Source: PHAA01 sp963665865
GTDB lineage: Bacteria; Bacillota; Syntrophomonadia; Syntrophomonadales; Syntrophomonadaceae
Direction of reading: 5' to 3'
Assembly (NCBI GenBank): GCA_963665865.2
Contig: CAXXWF010000001.1
Span: 2,914,001-2,978,000, forward strand
Length of the DNA: 64,000 nucleotides
The notes below the pieces were generated by a model. It searched no databases, was not told where the DNA came from, and saw only the letters and a program-made list of their open reading frames with translations. Position numbers and translations under genes: made by a program. Positions within the stretch are counted from its first letter, which is position 1. Each line of letters opens with the position of its first letter. Positions 62,155-64,000 of this stretch are shown here, piece by piece.

Positions 62155-62466
62155 TGTATTATTAATTTGTGGTGACTGGCGTATTACTTCTAGGGCTAAA
62201 GATATGTCCATAACCTACTTTTCGGCCTTTAAAGTAATAGGAATCGAGGTTTTTGTCAATTATATAATTTAGAGTCTATAATCTAAAATTACTATTGTAA
62301 TTGATAAATGATTCACATAGAATTATGGTAGCATACGAGGAGTATATTTCTACCCTAAATGCTCTGTTTATATGGGACCATAAGTTGTTTGAATTGGTTC
62401 GTAAGGGTAGTTATATATAAATGCTGAACGTTTTTAGATTTTTAAATAGAAAGGAGGGATAAGGAT

Positions 62467-62910
62467 ATGGATTACCAGGAGATTCTCGCTAATTATGCGG
62501 ACATGCCCGGCGGGATGATAGAAGCTTTTCATGCTATCCAGGAAAAACTTAATTATTTACCCGAGGAAGCCATCGTTGAAGCTGCTAAAGTTTTCGGCAA
62601 GCCAGCTTCACAGGCTTATGGTGTGGCAACATTTTATTCCATGTTCTCAGTTAAGCCTCGGAATAAGAATGTTATCAGGATATGCGAAAGTGCACCCTGT
62701 CACGTTGCCGGTGCTGCCGAGGTAGTTGCAGCTCTCGAAAAAGAATTGGGAATAAGCATGGGCAGCAACACCGCCGACGGTCTCTTCACCCTTGAATTCA
62801 CTGAATGTGTGGGTCAGTGTCAGGCTACTCCCGTAATAACCATTAACGGTAAACCGTACCTGGATGTTACTCCAGCCAAGATTTCCGGCATTATTGCTGA
62901 ATGCAAATAG
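62467..62910 (+). CDS. NuoE-like [2Fe-2S] subunit
   Basis: The 147-residue thioredoxin-like iron-sulfur subunit of an NADH-oxidising module (24-kDa NuoE/HydA-complex type). Cluster ligands are the C-x4-C pair in ICESAPCHVAG and the C-x3-C pair in TECVGQCQATPV. The start follows AAAGGAGGG. It is 62 bases upstream of the NuoF-like gene. In this organism group such pairs belong to bifurcating hydrogenases or formate dehydrogenases as well as complex I. Confidence 0.92.
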   Translation: MDYQEILANYADMPGGMIEAFHAIQEKLNYLPEEAIVEAAKVFGKPASQAYGVATFYSMFSVKPRNKNVIRICESAPCHVAGAAEVVAALEKELGISMGSNTADGLFTLEFTECVGQCQATPVITINGKPYLDVTPAKISGIIAECK

Positions 62911-62972
62911 GAAATTGGAATGTTCTAAATTAGAAACAAGTACCTGATTTATCAGGAAAGGAGGACATAGAA

Positions 62973-64000
62973 ATGGCCGAGGAAATGCGCATTGTACTGC
63001 GTAATTACGGGAAAATTGATCCACTTAAAATAGACGATTATATTGCTGTGGGTGGTTACAATTCACTTAACAAAGCCCGCAGTATGAGCAACCCAGACCT
63101 AATTAATGAAGTAAAAGCATCCAATCTCAGAGGCCGTGGTGGAGCTGGCTTCAACTGCGGAATGAAATGGAATTTTGCTTATCAGGCTCAAGCCGACCAG
63201 AAATATGTTATATGTAATGCTGATGAAGGTGAACCCGGTACCTATAAAGACCGGCTGATCATGGAAAATGACCCCCATACCCTCCTGGAAGGTATGGCAA
63301 TCTGCGCCTATGCAATCGGTGCTACCCAAGGCTTTATTTACTGCAGAGGTGAATATCCTTCAGTAGCTAAAACCTTAAAGACTGCCATAGCTCAGGCCAA
63401 GGAAAAAGGAGTCCTGGGAGATTTTTCGATTGAGGTTCGTCTGGGAGCAGGAGCTTATGTATGCGGTGAAGAAACAGCCCTTATTGAATCAATCGAGGGT
63501 AAACGGGGTGAACCCCGCATCAAACCACCCTTCCCGCCAGTCATAGGCCTCTGGGGCAAACCCACTATCGTTAATAATGTTGAAACTTTCGCCAACATAC
63601 CGGTAATCGTTGAAAAGGGTTCCGCATGGTATGCCGCGATTGGCACACCATCCTATCCAGGAACCAAAGTCGTTACCTTAACTGGCGATGTTGCCAACAA
63701 AACCTTCTTTGAAGTGCCTACCAGCACTACTATCAGAGAAGTTATCTTCCAATTCGGCGGCGGAATTGCTGGTGGCAAAGCATTCAAAGCTGTGCAAATC
63801 GGAGGCACCTCCGGTGCATTTATCCCTGCTGCCAACCTGGATACACCCATTGGCTTTGATGCAATGACAGCCATTGGCGCAGCTCTAGGATCCGGCGCGG
63901 TATTTGTTCTCGATGAAAGTCGCGACCTGATAGATGTAACTGCTCGGATCGCCAAATTCTTTGCCCATGAATCTTGTGGTAAGTGCGCCCCTTGTAGAGA
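62973..64000 (+). CDS. NuoF-like NADH-binding subunit, C-terminus off the window
   Basis: At least 342 residues, open to the window edge. It has the NADH/FMN sites (LRGRGGAGFNCGMKW, DEGEPGTYKDR, GAGAYVCGEETALIESIEG) and the 4Fe-4S ligands begin in ESCGKCAPCR. There is no N-terminal ferredoxin-like extension, unlike HydB of many bifurcating hydrogenases. The ATG at 62973 follows AAAGGAGG. The missing tail would show whether extra ferredoxin domains follow. With the NuoE-like gene it forms the NADH end of an electron-transfer complex. Confidence 0.93.
   Translation, partial: MAEEMRIVLRNYGKIDPLKIDDYIAVGGYNSLNKARSMSNPDLINEVKASNLRGRGGAGFNCGMKWNFAYQAQADQKYVICNADEGEPGTYKDRLIMENDPHTLLEGMAICAYAIGATQGFIYCRGEYPSVAKTLKTAIAQAKEKGVLGDFSIEVRLGAGAYVCGEETALIESIEGKRGEPRIKPPFPPVIGLWGKPTIVNNVETFANIPVIVEKGSAWYAAIGTPSYPGTKVVTLTGDVANKTFFEVPTSTTIREVIFQFGGGIAGGKAFKAVQIGGTSGAFIPAANLDTPIGFDAMTAIGAALGSGAVFVLDESRDLIDVTARIAKFFAHESCGKCAPCR

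Noticed and set aside
61991..62272. 93-residue frame in the gap before nuoE
   Set aside because: It is made of TTTTG tracts and a hairpin, with low-complexity Phe/Leu/Cys product and no ribosome-binding site.

Overview
The window looks like chromosomal DNA of an anaerobic, spore-forming Firmicute, most likely from the Syntrophomonadaceae or a neighbouring family. This is inferred from gene content: spore genes (YtaF, YhcN/YlaJ lipoprotein, an alpha/beta SASP), a TRAP (MtrB) regulator, a class F-like flavodiiron fusion protein, 2-oxoacid:ferredoxin oxidoreductase, two 3-hydroxybutyryl-CoA dehydrogenases, a NuoE/NuoF-type module and a selenoprotein glycine-reductase-type cluster. TTG and GTG starts behind strong Shine-Dalgarno sites are common. 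Most genes are on the minus strand.

Layout. 1-1 kb: edge of an unknown gene, an integrase relic and tRNA-Leu(GAG) with a consensus promoter. 1-8.6 kb: a peptide-binding protein, then the housekeeping run polA-mutM-ytaF-coaE-slt (read right to left), with palindromic repeat elements in the gaps. 8.9-15.7 kb: tRNA-Leu(CAA) carries an integrated element of about 6.6 kb, bounded by a perfect 53-bp direct repeat of the tRNA 3' half. It holds a tyrosine integrase, a three-gene TIGR04255-type operon, a Cys-rich secreted or membrane protein and a DUF6575-like gene pair. 15.8-22.3 kb: more accessory DNA (YjcQ and DUF2971 genes, a truncated nucleotide cyclase, a double-CDGSH protein, DUF3231 paralogues, gene relics). 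22.3-25.8 kb: an exported redox set with two cupredoxins, a PQQ-type propeller and a DOMON lipoprotein. 25.9-37.6 kb: 2-oxoacid oxidoreductase, the flavodiiron fusion, a B12 radical-SAM enzyme with an unknown partner, a HesB-like selenoprotein read through UGA, DoxX, an M15 peptidase and a molbindin.

37.7-52.2 kb is the most interesting part: a Grd-type cluster (trxB-trxA-grdA-grdC-grdD-grdE-grdB, then a DASS transporter, an IclR regulator and two LysR regulators), bracketed by two near-identical hbd genes. grdA and grdB each contain an in-frame UGA that must be selenocysteine and would be truncated by a standard gene call. The GrdA and component C subunits keep their active-site residues. 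The component B subunits do not match the amine-reductase pattern: the GrdE-like proprotein has Tyr where the pyruvoyl-forming Cys is expected, and GrdB has U-x-x-S instead of U-x-x-C. With an anion transporter next door, this suggests a reductase for an unknown substrate feeding the GrdA/acetyl-phosphate machinery.

52.3-64 kb returns to core genes: pyk, pfkA, mtrB, dnaE, ybaK, a SASP gene, an unknown coiled-coil protein, a rhomboid protease, and a NuoE/NuoF pair cut by the right edge. I saw no CRISPR array, rRNA or replication origin.
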